A stretch of DNA of 11,962 nt, from positions 1 to 11,962 of the forward strand of contig CAYYZW010000027.1 of NCBI GenBank assembly GCA_964476375.1. The letters are read 5' to 3'. The translations under genes were made by a program, and so were the position numbers. Shown here one piece after another: positions 1-8,400 of the stretch. The first letter of the stretch is position 1; each line of letters opens with the position of its first letter. The notes under the pieces are model-generated. The model was given only the letters and a program-made list of their open reading frames with translations, had not been told where the DNA came from and did no database searches. The DNA is from SAT2750 sp964476375 (GTDB taxonomy: Bacteria; Planctomycetota; Planctomycetia; Pirellulales; Pirellulaceae).

Positions 1-627
1 GAGCACGTGGACATCACCGACCCTACATCTCCCCTGCCGGTGCTGTTGGAAGACTGGGCCGTCCGTGTCTACCGGGTCAAGGACTTCTTCCTTTTTGACC
101 TGGAGTCGCGCCAACGGTGCGCCGGAAAGGTTCCACTTACCGTGAAACAGCATTACTACGGCGGCCTGGCCCTGCGAGGGAGCCAGCAATGGTTCAGCGA
201 GAAGAATGCAACCGCCCTGAAACAATTGACGGCCTCCAATCCATCTAAAGAGAAACTGGCCAGCGCTCCCCTTTTACGTGATTACCTCACCAGCGAAGGA
301 AAAACCTGGCACGATGGGAACCAGACGCGTGCCCGCTGGGTCGACATGCACGGCTCCATAGATGGCATGCCCACGGGCATCACGATCATGGGCCATCCTG
401 CCAATCCCCGTGCTCCCCAGAAAGTTCGCCTGCACCCGACCAAGCCGTATTTCTGTTTTTCCCCGATGGCAGATGAGGAATTTCACATCGTTCCGGGAGA
501 GAATTACATCTCGCGGTACCGGTTTTTTGTTCATAATGGAACTGCTGCCGCGGCCGTCTCCGAGCGGCTCTGGAACGACCTGGCCCAGCCCCCCACCGTT
601 TTAATCTCCTCGACAGAAAACGAGTAG
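1..627 (+). CDS. DUF6807 (PmoA-like) family protein, 5' truncated by window edge
   Basis: The reading frame is open from the first base (GAG CAC before a GTG at 7), so the gene starts upstream of the window; the GTG at 7 is probably not the real start. The stop is TAG at 625-627. Counting from the GTG, the C-terminal half of a DUF6807 domain is visible: an ALRG segment near residues 55-58, RARWVDMHG (108-116), then a Gly-rich GITIMGHPANPR stretch (124-135), and RYRFFVHNG (170-178) near the end. This pattern of a buried aromatic/Asp strand, a GIT-x-M-x-HPxNPR loop and an RYR-F-VH-G strand is typical of the family. DUF6807 proteins are annotated 'methane oxygenase PmoA' in databases, but the name is misleading: they are usually found in secreted, sugar-related gene clusters of Planctomycetes and Bacteroidetes, and no activity is established. 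The next gene follows after 14 bp, suggesting one transcript. Any signal peptide lies outside the window. Confidence 0.8.
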   Translation, partial: EHVDITDPTSPLPVLLEDWAVRVYRVKDFFLFDLESRQRCAGKVPLTVKQHYYGGLALRGSQQWFSEKNATALKQLTASNPSKEKLASAPLLRDYLTSEGKTWHDGNQTRARWVDMHGSIDGMPTGITIMGHPANPRAPQKVRLHPTKPYFCFSPMADEEFHIVPGENYISRYRFFVHNGTAAAAVSERLWNDLAQPPTVLISSTENE

Positions 628-641
628 AAAGACTTCCATCG

Positions 642-1703
642 ATGACCATCCATCCCGCCCGCACCATCACCCTTGTCCTGCTTTTGTTCCTGGGCGTTCA
701 GGTTCATGTCCATGGCCAGGTCACATCCGAAAACAACGAACAACTCCGCGGTGCCCTGAAACGATATCCACTGGCCGACGCAAACAAGGACGGGGTTCTG
801 ACGCTCGAGGAGGCACGTACCTTTCTGCAGAAACGGGCCGGAGAGGTCGTCCCGCCAACCCATGCCGATGTTCGTTACGGAACCCACGGCAGGAACGTTC
901 TCGATCTCTGGATCGTCAAGAGTGAACAGCCGACGCCACTGCTTGTCTGCATTCACGGTGGTGGATTTTCTGGTGGCGACAAGAAGAATTACCATCGGAA
1001 TGGGAAACTGATCAGGGGTATGCACGCGGCAGGCATCTCCGTGGCGGCAATCAACTACCGACTCACCGAGGGGGGCAAACACCCCTACCCGGCTGCCATG
1101 CAGGATGGTGCCCGGGCGGTGCAGTTCCTCCGGCACAAGGCGGCCACCTACAACCTGGCTCCAGAACACTTCGGCGCAACGGGAGGGTCGGCGGGGGGCT
1201 GTATGTTGATGTGGCTCGGTTTCCACGATGACCTGGCCGATCCCGCGAATGATGACCCGGTATCCCGGCAATCGACACGCCTCCAGGCCCTGGCCCCCAA
1301 TGCAGGCCAGTCCTGTCTTCACTTGCCAACGCTGCTTGAATGGTTCCAGGTCAAGAGCCTTGTGGAGCATGGTGGCGGGCGACCCTTCTTTGGCATACCC
1401 AAGGGAGCAGAACTGGTCATCACCGAAAAACTCGACAGGACCATGCGGGACGCCTCACCGATATTCCATCTCACCAAGGACGACCCCCCCTGCTTCATGA
1501 CCTTCGGGCCCAACCAGCCGGTCGACGAATCGTCCGACGCCGGCCTCTGGGTCCATCACCCGATCATGGGTTTCAAACTCCAGGAGGCAATGGCGAAGAT
1601 TGGCCTGGAATGCCATGTCCAGTACAAGGGTGGTCCGGCGATCACCACTTACAAGAGCCAGCAGGACTTTCTCATCAACAAACTGGCGGCGCCGAAGCCA
1701 TAG
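642..1703 (+). CDS. secreted alpha/beta-hydrolase (esterase-like) with an N-terminal EF-hand
   Basis: This is a 353-residue predicted exported hydrolase. A signal peptide (hydrophobic core about residues 9-22) is followed by one EF-hand-type calcium loop, residues 46-57, with D46, N48, D50, T54 and E57 in the ligand positions. The alpha/beta-hydrolase fold then runs from about residue 78 to the end: an HGGGF oxyanion-hole motif (105-109) and the nucleophile elbow GGSAGG with Ser183. Both motifs fit the hormone-sensitive-lipase/BD-FAE esterase group, which cleaves small ester bonds, for example acyl groups on sugars. The usual C-terminal acid and Gly-His of the triad are not obvious. Where a Gly-His is expected the sequence reads KGGPAITTY (329-337); a preceding HHP (305-307) is the only nearby His pair. 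Activity is therefore uncertain. No strong Shine-Dalgarno sequence precedes the ATG. The gene is 14 bp after the DUF6807 gene and 12 bp before the DUF1549 gene. It ends with TAG. Confidence 0.85.
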   Translation: MTIHPARTITLVLLLFLGVQVHVHGQVTSENNEQLRGALKRYPLADANKDGVLTLEEARTFLQKRAGEVVPPTHADVRYGTHGRNVLDLWIVKSEQPTPLLVCIHGGGFSGGDKKNYHRNGKLIRGMHAAGISVAAINYRLTEGGKHPYPAAMQDGARAVQFLRHKAATYNLAPEHFGATGGSAGGCMLMWLGFHDDLADPANDDPVSRQSTRLQALAPNAGQSCLHLPTLLEWFQVKSLVEHGGGRPFFGIPKGAELVITEKLDRTMRDASPIFHLTKDDPPCFMTFGPNQPVDESSDAGLWVHHPIMGFKLQEAMAKIGLECHVQYKGGPAITTYKSQQDFLINKLAAPKP

Positions 1704-1715
1704 AGGGCATCCCCC

Positions 1716-2063
1716 ATGCAGCTTGCATCTATCCTTTTCCGCCTGTGCCTTCCGGCGATCCTGCTCGCCCTCCCGGCAGCTCTGTTTGCCAAACCGAAAG
1801 ACGATCTCCCCTGGTCCTTCCAGGCACCCCAACGACCCGGGGTTCCAGCGGCCGGGAAATTGAAACACGGGGCGACCGCTTATCGTAACGCGATCGACGG
1901 TTTTATCCTGGCCGCGCTGGAGCAGCGGGATCTGGAACCGGCACCTGAAGCAGACAGGCCCACGCTTGTTCGCCGTGCGTATTTTGACCTGCTTGGACTC
2001 CCCCCCACACCGGACCAGGCCAGGGCCTTTATCGAAAGCGAGGATCCCGATGCCTGGACGTAG
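1716..2063 (+). CDS. DUF1549 protein, N-terminal fragment ending at an in-frame TAG
   Basis: This is the start of a DUF1549/DUF1553 gene. The ATG at 1716 has a GAGGGC ribosome-site-like stretch at about 1703-1708. The product begins with a signal peptide (hydrophobic residues about 4-24, AxA-like site near LFA). It continues into the usual linker of the family (WSFQAPQRPGVP) and the first part of DUF1549: AIDGFILAALEQRDLEPAPE, RRAYFDLLGLPPTP, then DPDAWT. At that point TAG (2061-2063) ends translation after 115 residues. The codons immediately after, in the same frame, carry on with the expected family sequence (LVDHLLES), so the stop sits inside the domain and not at its end. As a separate product it would be a short exported peptide with an incomplete domain and is unlikely to work. 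No upstream PSCyt1 haem domain or LamG domain is present, so this is the short form of the family. Confidence 0.6.
   Translation: MQLASILFRLCLPAILLALPAALFAKPKDDLPWSFQAPQRPGVPAAGKLKHGATAYRNAIDGFILAALEQRDLEPAPEADRPTLVRRAYFDLLGLPPTPDQARAFIESEDPDAWT
2061..2063 (+). other. in-frame amber stop interrupting the DUF1549/DUF1553 gene
   Basis: TAG is codon 116 of a 736-codon frame that otherwise runs open from ATG 1716 to TAA 3924-3926. The codons on both sides match the family (DPDAWT before, LVDHLLES after), where relatives commonly carry Lys, Glu, Arg or another polar residue. A single base change from AAG, GAG or CAG would produce it, so this is a substitution and not an indel. Two other genes here (stops at 625 and 1701) use TAG as a normal terminator, which argues against genome-wide reassignment. 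Mutation, sequencing error or local readthrough remain possible. Confidence 0.85.
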
Positions 2064-2066
2064 CTC

Positions 2067-3926
2067 GTGGACCACCTCCTTGAATCCAAGCATTACGGCG
2101 AACGCTGGGGCCGCCACTGGCTGGACGTGGCCCGCTATGCCGATAGCGGCGGCTATGAGACAGATATTTATTACCGCTTTGCCTGGCGCTATCGAGATTA
2201 CGTGGTCAAATCGTTTAACGATGACAAGCCCTACAATATTTTTGTCCAGGAACAGGTGGCCGGGGACGAGATCTGGCCGGATAACCTGGACCTGGATCCC
2301 AAGCGTGTCTACCAGCTTTCTGACGAAAAACGCCGTCACCTGGAAGCACGTGTTGCCACCGGGTTCTATACCCTCGGCCCCCTGGTACATGAATCCGGTC
2401 TGGATGCCCGGCGACTACGCCACGAGACACTCACCGACTGGGTCGATACGACCGGGGCCGCCTTCCTGGGACTCACGGTGGGATGTGCCCGATGCCACGA
2501 CCACAAGTTCGATCCCCTGAGCCAGCAGGACTACTACGACCTGCAGGCCATTTTCTCCAGCAGCACCCAGGTGGACGTCCCCCTGCTCACCGCCATGGAG
2601 GTCCATGACTGGCGACAGCATTACCCTCGCATCATCGCCGTCAGCGAGGCCCGCACATCCTACAAACTTTTCCAGGCGCGGACCGGTGGCCGGGCGCTGA
2701 CGCCCGAGGAAAAATCGGAAAAAGACCGTCTCCTCGTGGCGATCGCCGAGGCGGTACTGCAACTTCCTGAAAAAGCCGGATCCGTCCCGAATTCTCCCTT
2801 TGACAGCCTGATGGGCCTCCCCGCCGCCCGGGTCCTCGGACATGAACGAAAGGAGCTGTTGCCCACGATTTTCATGCTCGAGCGAGGGGAACTCTCCAAC
2901 CCCACGTCGCGGGCCACTCCCGCCCTGCCAGCCACCCTGGCGGCCGCGACCGGGATCCCAAGAGAAGTCACCACCCCCTTCGGCAGCCGCAAGGATCTTG
3001 CCATCTGGCTGACCCGGCCGGACCATCCCCTGACCGCCCGTGTGATGGTCAACCGTCTCTGGCAATGGCATTTTGGCCGTGGCATCGTGGCAACGCCGAA
3101 TGACTTTGGTGCCATGGGGTCAGGCCCCAGCCATCCTGAACTTCTTGACTGGCTGGCAACCGAGTTCGTGCAGCGTGACTGGAGCATCAAGCAGATGCAC
3201 CGCCTGATCATGAACTCCAGCACGTATCGGATGGCAAGCGATTTCGCCACCCCCGCCCACCTCGAAAAAGACCCCACCAACCTTTCTCTCTGGCGGATGA
3301 ACCGTCGCCGCCTGGAAGCGGAGGCGATCTGGGATGCCGTCCACTTTACCGCGGGAACTCTCAACCTTCAGATGGGTGGCCGTCCTGTGGTTCCCCCGCT
3401 CCCGGAAGACGAGATTGCCGCGCTGCGTGAACGATGGCACTGGCCCGTCTCGGCTGATCCGTCCCAGCACACGCGTCGCGGGATGTATATCCTGGTCCGC
3501 CGCAATTTCCCCTTCCCGATGTTCGAGGTCTTTGACTCGCCGATTACCTCCACCAGTTGCCCGGAGCGGGATGTCACCACGGTCGCGCCCCAGGCGCTCT
3601 GGACCCTCAACAGCCCCTCGGTCTTCGAGCAGGCCAAGCACCTCGCCGGACGAATTACCACGAGCTCAGGCACCGACGACAGGGACTGGATCGCGGGGGT
3701 CTGGCTGACGCTCCTCTCGCGGCCAATCACTGAACAAGAATCCCAGGAGGCAACCGCCCTTCTCGCACAATTGACCGACCAGGCCACCGCCAGCCAGGAC
3801 CAGCTGGCGACCGCTCTGGGTGAATTACCCGAATCGCTTCGCCCACTCGCCCTGCCACGAGCGACGGCATTGATCCAGTTCTGCCTGGCCGCTTATAACC
3901 TCAACGAGTTTTCCTTCATCGATTAA
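2067..3926 (+). CDS. DUF1549/DUF1553 (planctomycete cytochrome C-type) protein, main part after the in-frame stop
   Basis: This is the bulk of the interrupted gene; 619 codons are open from the GTG at 2067, which normally would be an internal Val. DUF1549 continues with HYGERWGRHWLDVARYADS (fragment residues 9-27). A c-type haem motif CARCH lies at 140-144 (bases 2484-2498), inside the typical GLTVGCARCHDHKFDPLSQ block. The DUF1553 domain spans about 305-600 and includes LTARVMVNRLWQWHFGRGIV, the HPELLDWLA segment, NSSTYRMAS, and the RRRLEAEAIWDA and PQALWTLNSP blocks. Family members are exported, probably bind haem covalently, and almost always sit next to a DUF1501 gene, as here. Their reaction is unknown; a role in breaking down complex carbohydrates has been proposed. 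Translation restarting at this GTG would give a product without a signal peptide, so haem attachment outside the cytoplasm would fail. Function requires readthrough or an error in the TAG. The gene is otherwise undamaged, with no other stops. Confidence 0.85.
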   Translation: MDHLLESKHYGERWGRHWLDVARYADSGGYETDIYYRFAWRYRDYVVKSFNDDKPYNIFVQEQVAGDEIWPDNLDLDPKRVYQLSDEKRRHLEARVATGFYTLGPLVHESGLDARRLRHETLTDWVDTTGAAFLGLTVGCARCHDHKFDPLSQQDYYDLQAIFSSSTQVDVPLLTAMEVHDWRQHYPRIIAVSEARTSYKLFQARTGGRALTPEEKSEKDRLLVAIAEAVLQLPEKAGSVPNSPFDSLMGLPAARVLGHERKELLPTIFMLERGELSNPTSRATPALPATLAAATGIPREVTTPFGSRKDLAIWLTRPDHPLTARVMVNRLWQWHFGRGIVATPNDFGAMGSGPSHPELLDWLATEFVQRDWSIKQMHRLIMNSSTYRMASDFATPAHLEKDPTNLSLWRMNRRRLEAEAIWDAVHFTAGTLNLQMGGRPVVPPLPEDEIAALRERWHWPVSADPSQHTRRGMYILVRRNFPFPMFEVFDSPITSTSCPERDVTTVAPQALWTLNSPSVFEQAKHLAGRITTSSGTDDRDWIAGVWLTLLSRPITEQESQEATALLAQLTDQATASQDQLATALGELPESLRPLALPRATALIQFCLAAYNLNEFSFID

Positions 3927-3941
3927 CAAGGCCTTTACCCC

Positions 3942-5375
3942 GTGCCCGAACTCAATCGACATGCCTGCCAGCGATCCATCACGCCCGTCACACGGCGGCA
4001 GATGTTATGTCGTTCAGGCCTTGGCCTGGGCGCGATCGCCCTGGGTGACCTCTACCACCGGGACGCCTCGGCGGTTCCCACCGGCGGCCCGCTGGCAGTC
4101 CGCCAGCCCCATTTCCCGGCACAAGCGAAGCAGGTGATATTCCTCTTCATGCAGGGAGGACCCAGCCACCTGGAAACATTTGATCCCAAGCCGGAACTGG
4201 CAAGGCACGACGGGAAATTATTGCCCGAGGAATTCCGGGAATTTGACCTGGCCCAGACCAATACCGCGGATGGGAAGCTCCTGGCCCCACAATTTGAATT
4301 TAACCGGCATGGCGAATCCGGCCTGGAAATCTCTTCCATCTTCAAGGAACTGACCGCCCATGCGGACAAGCTTGCAGTGATCCGATCCTGCTATCACGAT
4401 CTCTTCATCCATGGTTCGGCATTGACCATGATGAATTCAGGAACGCGGCTGCTCGGGCATCCGTCGGTTGGGGCATGGATTCTCTACGGCCTGGGATCCG
4501 AAACCGACAACCTCCCCTCCTACGTGGCGATGACCGACAGCATGTTCCGAAACGGCTCGGCAACATTCAGTCCCGGCTTCCTGCCTGCCATCTACCAGGG
4601 AACTTACCTTCGAACCCGGGGGGCACCGATCAAGAATCTCGAGCGGCCCACTGGTCTGGACAAAAAGGCCCAGCGAATCCTGCTGAACCAGGTGCAGAAC
4701 TGGAACAGGCGCCACCAGCAGCAGCGGCCCGGGGATTCCCGGCTGGACGCGCGAATCGCCAACTATGAACTGGCCTTCCGGATGCAATCGGCAGCCCCGG
4801 AATTAACCGACCTGTCGGGAGAAACGAACGAGACCCGCACGCTCTATGGTATCGACAAGGAACCCTCTGCCGCTTTCGGCACGATGTGCCTGATGGCCCG
4901 ACGGATGGTCCAGCGCGGGGTACGGTATATCCACCTGGTCAACACCGACTGGGACGCCCATGGAGGATGCAAGTCAAACCACGAGGCACAGGCGAGGAAA
5001 GTCGATCGCCCCATCGCGGGACTGCTGGCGGACCTGGAACGCGAGGGGTTGCTGGAGAGCACACTGATTGTCTGGGCAGGCGAGTTCGGACGCACCCCGA
5101 TTCGCCAGGGGGGAGATGGGCGGGACCACCACCCATACGGCTTTAGCAGCTGGATGGCAGGCGGGGGCATCCAGGGTGGCAAGACCATCGGGGCCACGGA
5201 CGATCTTGGTTTTCACGCGGTGGAGGACAAGGTCCATGTAAATGACCTGCATGCCACGATGCTCTCCCTGCTGGGGCTCAATCACGAGGAACTGACGTTC
5301 CTTTTTGAGGGACGCGAACAACGGCTTACCGATGTCGGTGGAGAAAACGACCTGGCCAGGCGACTGCTCTCTTGA
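3942..5375 (+). CDS. DUF1501 family protein, Tat-exported, alkaline-phosphatase/sulfatase-like fold
   Basis: This 477-residue protein is translated from a GTG at 3942, 15 bp after the DUF1553 stop. The GTG is preferred over later ATGs because it retains the twin-arginine signal: TRRQML (17-22) followed by a hydrophobic GLGLGAIALG stretch. The weak AAGG at 3928-3931 may serve as ribosome site. Family motifs are complete: FLFMQGGPSHLETFDPKP (67-84), WDAHGG (337-342), WAGEFGRTP (378-386), GRDHHPYG (393-400), MAGGGIQGG (405-413) and DLHATMLSLLGL (435-446). DUF1501 belongs to the alkaline-phosphatase-like clan, which includes sulfatases and phosphatases, so a metal-dependent hydrolase is plausible, but no substrate is established. 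It is the standard partner of DUF1549/DUF1553 proteins; Tat export suggests it folds with its metal before export. It is probably the last gene of the operon, since a hairpin follows the TGA stop. Confidence 0.9.
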   Translation: MPELNRHACQRSITPVTRRQMLCRSGLGLGAIALGDLYHRDASAVPTGGPLAVRQPHFPAQAKQVIFLFMQGGPSHLETFDPKPELARHDGKLLPEEFREFDLAQTNTADGKLLAPQFEFNRHGESGLEISSIFKELTAHADKLAVIRSCYHDLFIHGSALTMMNSGTRLLGHPSVGAWILYGLGSETDNLPSYVAMTDSMFRNGSATFSPGFLPAIYQGTYLRTRGAPIKNLERPTGLDKKAQRILLNQVQNWNRRHQQQRPGDSRLDARIANYELAFRMQSAAPELTDLSGETNETRTLYGIDKEPSAAFGTMCLMARRMVQRGVRYIHLVNTDWDAHGGCKSNHEAQARKVDRPIAGLLADLEREGLLESTLIVWAGEFGRTPIRQGGDGRDHHPYGFSSWMAGGGIQGGKTIGATDDLGFHAVEDKVHVNDLHATMLSLLGLNHEELTFLFEGREQRLTDVGGENDLARRLLS

Positions 5376-5381
5376 ATGGTT

Positions 5382-5396
5382 CACCCGCGACGGGTG
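5382..5396 (+). terminator. possible weak terminator hairpin after the DUF1501 gene
   Basis: CACCCG (5382-5387) and CGGGTG (5391-5396) are perfect inverted copies around a CGA loop, 6 bp after the DUF1501 stop. The following bases (TTCTACCTGCTTTCTT) are pyrimidine-rich but lack a clean T run, so this is a weak or imperfect rho-independent terminator at best. Confidence 0.35.
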
Positions 5397-5407
5397 TTCT
5401 ACCTGCT

Positions 5408-5436
5408 TTCTTAACCCCCTTTGTCCGTGGTAGACT
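5408..5436 (+). promoter_or_regulatory. possible promoter for the 1640-residue gene
   Basis: TTCTTA (5408-5413) and TAGACT (5431-5436) are separated by 17 bp and loosely resemble -35 and -10 boxes. An alternative -35 is TTGTCC at 5421-5426, but it lacks a good -10. The match is weak; it is supported mainly by position, in the only sizeable spacer on the plus strand, and by the inverted repeat lying where transcription would start. Confidence 0.25.
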
Positions 5437-5442
5437 CACTTT

Positions 5443-5460
5443 TGCCATACCGAAATGGCA
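5443..5460. promoter_or_regulatory. perfect 6+6 inverted repeat, candidate operator or leader hairpin
   Basis: TGCCAT (5443-5448) and ATGGCA (5455-5460) are exact reverse complements around a 6-base ACCGAA spacer. The element is 34 bp upstream of the ATG at 5495 and just downstream of the suggested -10 box. That is where a dimeric repressor could bind. It could equally form a small RNA hairpin in the leader. The spacer 5376-5494 shows nothing else apart from the ribosome site. Confidence 0.3.
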
Positions 5461-5480
5461 CACAAGCCCACCATCTTCGT

Positions 5481-5488
5481 GAAGGAAG
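5481..5488 (+). promoter_or_regulatory. strong Shine-Dalgarno sequence for the 1640-residue gene
   Basis: GAAGGAAG precedes the ATG at 5495; its AAGGA core (5482-5486) is 8 bases from the start codon. It is the clearest ribosome site in the window and fixes this start, which also gives a clean signal peptide. Confidence 0.65.
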
Positions 5489-5494
5489 AATTTC

Positions 5495-8400
5495 ATGAAA
5501 ACGCGTCGAATCGTCTCCCTCGCCGTTCTTTTCCTGCTCAGCAGCCTGTTGCATGCCCCGGCAATCCAGGCCCAGCAGAAACTGACCCTCAACGAGGGCG
5601 CAAGGATCTCCATCATCGGTAACACGCTGGCCGACCGGATGCAGCACCACGCCTGGCTGGAAACGCACCTGCACGCCCTTTTTCCTGCGCACAAACTGAC
5701 CTTCCGGAATCTCGGATTCCCCGGCGATGAACTTATCAACCGGCAGCGATCCAACAACTTCGGGGACGCGAACCAGTGGCTGGCCAAGACCAAGGCCGAT
5801 GTCGTCTTCTGCTTTTTCGGCTACAACGAGTCGTTCCGTGGCGAGGCGGGCCTGGCTGATTTCAAGAAAAACCTGGCTGCCACGATCGATTCGATGAAGG
5901 GCCAGAAATACAACGGTTCCTCGGCACCCCAGCTGGTCATCTTCACCCCCATCGCCCACGAGGACGTGCAAAGCCGCTTCCTTCCTGATGGCACCGAAAA
6001 CAACAAGAACCTCCAGCTCTACACCAACGCGATCCTGGAGGTCTGCCGTGCCAAGAACGTGCCCGGGGTCGACCTCTTCACACCCACCACAGCACTTTAC
6101 AAGCAGGCCGCCGAACCCCAGACGATGAACGGCATTCACATGCTGTCCCATGGGAACAAGGCGCTGGCGGCGATCATCCTCAAGAAGCTCTTTGGAGATG
6201 CAGGACATGTCACCGCCAGTGCCAAGCAGGTCGACACGATCCGGCAGGCCGTGCTCGACAAGAACCTTCACTGGTTTAGCCGTTACCGTGTGGTGGACGG
6301 TTACAACGTCTATGGCGGACGTTCCAAGCTGGCATGGTTTGGCCAGTCCAATGCGGATGTGATGAAACGCGAGATGGAGATCTTTGATGTCCTGACTTCC
6401 AACCGTGACCAGCACATCTGGTCCGTCGCCCAGGGAGGGGACAGCACCATCGTGGACGACAACCTTCCCAGGCAGCTCCAGGTCAAGACCAACAAGCCCG
6501 GCAAGCTGGCCGAGGAGAAACACCCCTACCTGTCGGCCGACGAATCCGCCGCCGCGATGCAGATTGCCGAGGGCATGAAAGTCAACGTGTTCGCCTCCGA
6601 GGAGATGTTTCCCGAGATGGTCAACCCGGTCCAGATGGCCGTTGACACCGACGGCCGCCTGTTTGCCTCGGTCTGGCCCTCTTATCCTCACTGGAACCCG
6701 ACCGAACCTCGAACCGACCGGATTGTCTGCCTGCCGGACGAGAACCGTGACGGCGTTGCCGACAAGTGCGTGATCTTTGCCGACCAGCTCAACAGCATTA
6801 CCGGTTTCGAATTCTGGGGAGGGGGCATGCTGGTTGCCGCACCACCGGAAATCTGGTTTCTCAAGGACAGCGATGGGGATGACAAGGCGGACGTCAAGAT
6901 CCGCGTCCTGCAGGGGCTTTCCAGCGCCGATACGCACCACTCCGCCAATGCACTCACCATCGGTCCGGACGGGGGCCTTTACTGGTCCCGGGGTATTTTC
7001 AACGTCTCGAGCATCGAAACGCCCAGTGGAACCTACCGTTCGGGCAAGTCCGGTGTCTATCGTTTAGATCCCCGGACGTTCGAGATGAGCTTCGTCTTCC
7101 CCATCGGCCCCAACCCCCACGGAGACGTGTTTGACCAGTGGGGATACCAGTTTGCCAATGACGGTACCAGCGGCACCGGATCCTACGTCAATATCGGCGG
7201 CGGCGTCGGAAACAAGCAATGGTTCAAGAAACGAGTCCGCCCGGTGGCGGCTACCGGCATTCTCTCCAGCAGCCATTTCCCCGAGGAGAATAACGGAAAT
7301 TTCCTGATCTGCAACTGCATCGGGTTCCTTGGCGTTTTGCAGCACGAGGTCCAATACAACGGAGCCGACATCACGGCCACCGAGATAGAGCCGATCCTGG
7401 TCTCCACGGATCCGAATTTCCGTCCCACTGACATCGAGGTCGGCGGGGACGGCGCCCTTTATGTCTCCGACTGGTGCAACGTCCTGATCGGCCACATGCA
7501 ACACAACATGCGCGACCCCAACCGCGACCACAGCCACGGCCGCATCTACCGTGTGTCCTATCCCGGGCGCCCCCTGGTCGCGCCCGTAAAACTGAAAGGG
7601 AAACCGATCGAGCACGTACTGCAGGCATTTTACGCTCCAGAAAACGGCATCCGTTACCGCGCACGGCTCGAGCTAAGCGGCCGCGATCTGGAGGAAGTCG
7701 CTGCCACGGTCCGTCGCTGGGCAAACCGCCTGAGCCCGGACAAGCCGGATGATGCCCAGGCCCTGCTCGAATGCCTGTGGGTCTTTGAAGAACAACGGAC
7801 TCCCAACCTCGACCTGCTCAAGACCGTGTTCCAGGCCGAGGAACCGCGCGTCCGGGCTGCCGCCATCCGCACCCTTGGTCACTGGGCCGGCAGGGTCCAG
7901 GATGCCGGCCCGACGTTGCTGGCTGCCGGTCGCGATGCATCGCCCCTCGTCCGTGCCGAGGCCGTCAAGGCCGCTGTCTTTTTCCAGGGACTCGCGGCGG
8001 CCGAGGTGGTCTTTGAAGTGGCGACCCGGCCCACCGATCCGGAACTGGATACCGTGCTGAACTATGCCCGCTCGAAGTTGAACGTGGACCAGATCGTCCA
8101 GGATGCGATCAAGTCGGGGACCCCGCTCTCGACAGCGGCCCAGACCTACGTGCTGCGAAATGCATCGGTCGAGGACCTTCTCAAGCTGGACCGCACCGAG
8201 GCGGTTTACCTCGCCATCCTCTCCCGGCCGAAAGCCAACGTGACCCAGCTCAGTGATGCCCTGGGTGGCCTTGCCACGATGAAAAAATCCACCCCCCTCG
8301 ACCTGGCGCTGCGCATGATCGAGGAAAAAGATGGCCAGCAGGGGGGCACCCTGGCGGGCCTGGGCCAGGTACTTCTGCGCCAGCCTGCAGCCGACCTTGC

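Noticed and set aside
1..627. Particulate methane monooxygenase subunit (PmoA)
   Set aside because: The database name of DUF6807 suggests it, but the sequence has no multiple membrane helices or copper-monooxygenase features, and no pmoB/pmoC genes are nearby.
2000..2006. C7 run, and a similar one at 1484-1490, as possible frameshift sites
   Set aside because: The reading frame and family sequence stay intact across both runs, so there is no sign of a frameshift. The break in the DUF1549 gene is a substitution at 2061.
2061..2063. Genome-wide TAG reassignment (for example to pyrrolysine or glutamine)
   Set aside because: TAG ends two other genes here (625-627 and 1701-1703) with tight spacing to the next start, so it works as a stop.
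1455..2390. Minus-strand open frame of 311 codons across the esterase/DUF1549 junction
   Set aside because: It spans two real genes in antisense and shows no domain; it is explained by codon bias.
5411..6940. Long minus-strand open frame of 509 codons opposite the start of the giant gene
   Set aside because: It lies antisense to a well-supported domain-rich gene, has no recognisable domain, and is a typical shadow frame in GC-rich DNA.
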